A DNA stretch of 64,000 nucleotides from Paraburkholderia heleia NBRC 101817 (lineage in GTDB: Bacteria > Pseudomonadota > Gammaproteobacteria > Burkholderiales > Burkholderiaceae), in the NCBI RefSeq assembly GCF_000739775.1, contig NZ_BBJH01000038.1, forward strand, positions 40,614 to 104,613, written 5' to 3'. Each line of letters opens with the position of its first letter. Position 1 is the stretch's first letter. Shown piece by piece: positions 62,345 through 64,000 of this stretch. The notes beneath the pieces were generated by a model. It did not search any database and was not told the DNA's origin. It saw only the letters and a list, made by a program, of their open reading frames with translations. The translations under genes and the position numbers were made by a program.

Positions 62345-62950
62345 TTACTTCTTCTCTTCCTCGCCGCCCTCGGGTGCGCCCGGCGCCGGCGCCGCCGCGC
62401 CGCCCGGCGTCACCGGCTTGAACGGGAAGCTGCTGAACATGTTCTTCGCCTGGTTTTGCATCTGCTCCTGCATCTGCACGAACATGTTCTTCGACTGCTC
62501 GATGTAGCTCGTCATCATGCCCTGCATCATCGGCGCCTGCATGTTCATGAACTGCGACCAGACCTCGGGATTCATCGCATTGCCTTCGTAGAGGCTCTTC
62601 GACTGGTCGGCGAGTTTGTTCTGGATGTCGATGAACGCCTGGATGTTCTTTTCCAGGTAGGTGCCCATCATGCCCTGCATCGCATGACCATAGAAACGGA
62701 TGATCTGCGACAGCATCGACGACGAGAACATCGGCAGACCGCCGCTTTCCTCTTCGAGAATGATCTGCAGCAAGATGCTGCGCGTCAGATCCTCGTTGGT
62801 CTTCGCGTCGATGACCTTGAACTCCTCCTGCTCCAGCACGAGTTGCTTCACATCAGTCAACGTGATGTACGTGCTCGTCTCCGTGTCGTACAGCCGACGA
62901 TTCGGATATTTCTTGATGAGACGTTCGGCGGTTTTCTTTGTAGTCGTCAT
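62345..62950 (-). CDS. phaR: Polyhydroxyalkanoate synthesis repressor PhaR
   Basis: PhaR binds both DNA and nascent polyhydroxybutyrate and represses phasin genes until polymer forms. The product is 201 aa. The N-terminal DNA-binding domain (KKYPNRRLYDTETSTYITL, about 13-31) and the following PHB-accumulation domain are clear; the C-terminus is Met/Gln-rich (MFVQMQEQMQNQAKNMF) with an Ala/Pro/Glu tail. It lies 150 bp after phaB on the same strand, the standard phaCABR order. Confidence 0.96.
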   Translation of the reverse strand: MTTTKKTAERLIKKYPNRRLYDTETSTYITLTDVKQLVLEQEEFKVIDAKTNEDLTRSILLQIILEEESGGLPMFSSSMLSQIIRFYGHAMQGMMGTYLEKNIQAFIDIQNKLADQSKSLYEGNAMNPEVWSQFMNMQAPMMQGMMTSYIEQSKNMFVQMQEQMQNQAKNMFSSFPFKPVTPGGAAAPAPGAPEGGEEEKK

Positions 62951-62968
62951 GTGTCGCCCTTGTTAGCG

Positions 62969-63002
62969 CCAACGCGCGGCGGCCGCTGCCGTCGCGCGTT
63001 GG
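62969..63002. repeat. Inverted repeat between phaB and phaR
   Basis: Perfect 10-bp arms CCAACGCGCG (62969-62978) and CGCGCGTTGG (62993-63002) enclose 14 bp that can extend the stem. There is no T tract on the minus strand, so it looks more like an mRNA-stabilising or partial-stop hairpin than a full terminator. Confidence 0.6.
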
Positions 63003-63100
63003 TCTAGCCCGTCAAACGTGCCTGCCCCGGTGAGCAACAGGCCCGCTGCCGTCCTCGATCCCGGCTTCGCACGCCCCCTGCAGGCGCGCTGCGCCTGGGA

Positions 63101-63841
63101 TCAGCCCATGTGCAACCCGCCATTCAGCGAGAAGTCAGCACCGGTTGCAAAGCCTGACTCGTCGGACGCGAGCCACGCCACGATCGAGGCGATTTCCTCC
63201 GGCGCGCCGAGACGGCGCACGGGAATCGTCGCGACGATCTTTTCCAGCACGTCGGGACGGATGGACTTCACCATGTCCGTGCCGATATAGCCCGGCGAAA
63301 CGGTGTTGACCGTCACGCCCTTGGTCGCCACTTCCTGGGCCAGCGCCATCGTGAAGCCGTGAATGCCGGCCTTGGCCGTGGAATAGTTGGTCTGTCCGAA
63401 CTGCCCCTTCTGGCCGTTCACCGACGAGATATTGATGATGCGGCCCCAGCCGCGCTCGACCATGCCGTCGATCACCTGCTTCGTCACGTTGAAGAGGCTC
63501 GTGAGATTGGTGTCGATCACCGCCGTCCAGTCCTCGCGCGTCATCTTGCGGAAGACGACGTCGCGCGTAATGCCGGCATTGTTCACGAGCACGTCGATCT
63601 CACCGACCTCGGCCTTGACCTTGTCGAACGCCTGGCGCGTCGAATCCCAGTCGCCCACGTTGCCTTCCGAGGCCACGAAGTCGAAACCGAGCGCCTTCTG
63701 ATCTTCCAGCCACTTCACGCGGCGCGGCGAATGCGGGCCGCAGCCAGCGACTACCTTGAAACCCTGCTTGGCGAGGCGCTGGCAAATGCCCGTGCCGATG
63801 CCGCCCATCCCGCCCGTTACATATGCAATACGCTCTGACAT
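63101..63841 (-). CDS. phaB: Acetoacetyl-CoA reductase
   Basis: PhaB reduces acetoacetyl-CoA to (R)-3-hydroxybutyryl-CoA with NADPH for polyhydroxybutyrate synthesis. The product is 246 aa. It is a short-chain dehydrogenase with the cofactor loop VTGGMGGIG, NNAG (87-90), catalytic Ser140, Tyr153 and Lys157 (NYSTAKAG), and the substrate segment VSPGYIGTDMV. GGAG lies 8 bp before the ATG at 63841, which is preferred to the start three codons upstream. phaA and phaC are expected just outside the window. Confidence 0.97.
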   Translation of the reverse strand: MSERIAYVTGGMGGIGTGICQRLAKQGFKVVAGCGPHSPRRVKWLEDQKALGFDFVASEGNVGDWDSTRQAFDKVKAEVGEIDVLVNNAGITRDVVFRKMTREDWTAVIDTNLTSLFNVTKQVIDGMVERGWGRIINISSVNGQKGQFGQTNYSTAKAGIHGFTMALAQEVATKGVTVNTVSPGYIGTDMVKSIRPDVLEKIVATIPVRRLGAPEEIASIVAWLASDESGFATGADFSLNGGLHMG

Positions 63842-64000
63842 AAACCACACTCCATTATCGTTTTCTGGCTGCGCCGTTCGACGCCGCCGGCCTCGCTCCT
63901 TCCCGCTGCCTCCGCCTGCGCCGCTCGCGGTGATGGGTCGCCCCGCGGGTCACAAGCCAGGCGCCGGGACGGACCGCAAGCGGCCCACCCCGGCAATCAC
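63842..64000. other. Window edge upstream of phaB
   Basis: These 159 bases hold the phaB ribosome-binding site and GC-rich sequence without a supportable ORF. They are probably the phaA-phaB spacer. Confidence 0.4.

Overview
The window is a gene-dense, high-GC chromosomal segment of a betaproteobacterium in the Burkholderia/Paraburkholderia group. The evidence is the combined gene order: tig-clpP-clpX-lon-hupB-tRNA(Val)-tRNA(Asp)-ppiD, selO-msrB-yciB-bolA-parvulin, ispD-ispF facing mfd, and the end of a poly-3-hydroxybutyrate cluster (phaB-phaR) next to rimO, a KdgK-like kinase and a BktB-like thiolase. Most of it is core genome. I see no prophage, insertion sequence, integron, CRISPR array or rRNA operon. 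There are three tRNA genes (Asp-GTC, Val-TAC, Leu-TAG), all on the minus strand.

Layout. 1-4 kb (+): SelO AMPylase, MsrB, the YciB septation protein overlapping a BolA protein, and a periplasmic parvulin. 4.1-8.2 kb (-): purL. 8.5-13.4 kb (+): a DadA-like oxidoreductase, bifunctional NAD(P)HX repair enzyme and pgi. 13.5-15.6 kb: a YbbA/LolD-type ATPase and a TesA-type esterase that diverge with only 6 bp between start codons, then a small lipoprotein. 15.7-24.9 kb (-): protein-folding and proteolysis block (ppiD, two tRNAs, hupB, lon, clpX, clpP, tig). 25.3-28.5 kb: glycerate kinase, MarR regulator, tRNA-Leu and a squalene-synthase-fold protein lacking the usual Asp-rich motif. 28.5-30.8 kb: a DUF1501 protein beside the decayed remains of its usual DUF1800 partner, and a small secreted protein. 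30.9-33.8 kb (+): OmpR/EnvZ pair and an AhpC-type peroxiredoxin. 33.8-36.3 kb (-): acyltransferase, ispF, ispD. 36.5-43.1 kb (+): mfd, argE, a threonine-dehydratase-like enzyme and mscL. 43.1-47.6 kb (-): a three-gene signalling operon (CHASE3 kinase, lone receiver, REC-PAS-kinase-REC hybrid) with no output domain. 48-53.4 kb: an uncharacterised small protein, an AsmA-family protein, a FetAB-type ABC exporter and a secreted protein. 53.7-58 kb: a stand-alone LigD polymerase domain, serB, a cystathionine beta-lyase-type enzyme and a periplasmic protein. 58-64 kb (-, one + gene): bktB, kdgK-like, rimO, an orphan XRE regulator (+), phaR and phaB.

The best candidates for a second look are the output-less signalling operon with its strong promoter and adjoining inverted repeat (47.6 kb), the orphan LigD-Pol (53.7 kb), the NDUFAF6-like squalene-synthase homologue (27.7 kb), the DUF1800 remnant (29.8-30.2 kb), the 10-bp direct repeat upstream of ompR, and the nearly overlapping divergent starts at 14.23 kb. 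I found no wholly new multi-gene defence or biosynthetic system. All family assignments come from reading motifs and recalled family features; no database search was run.
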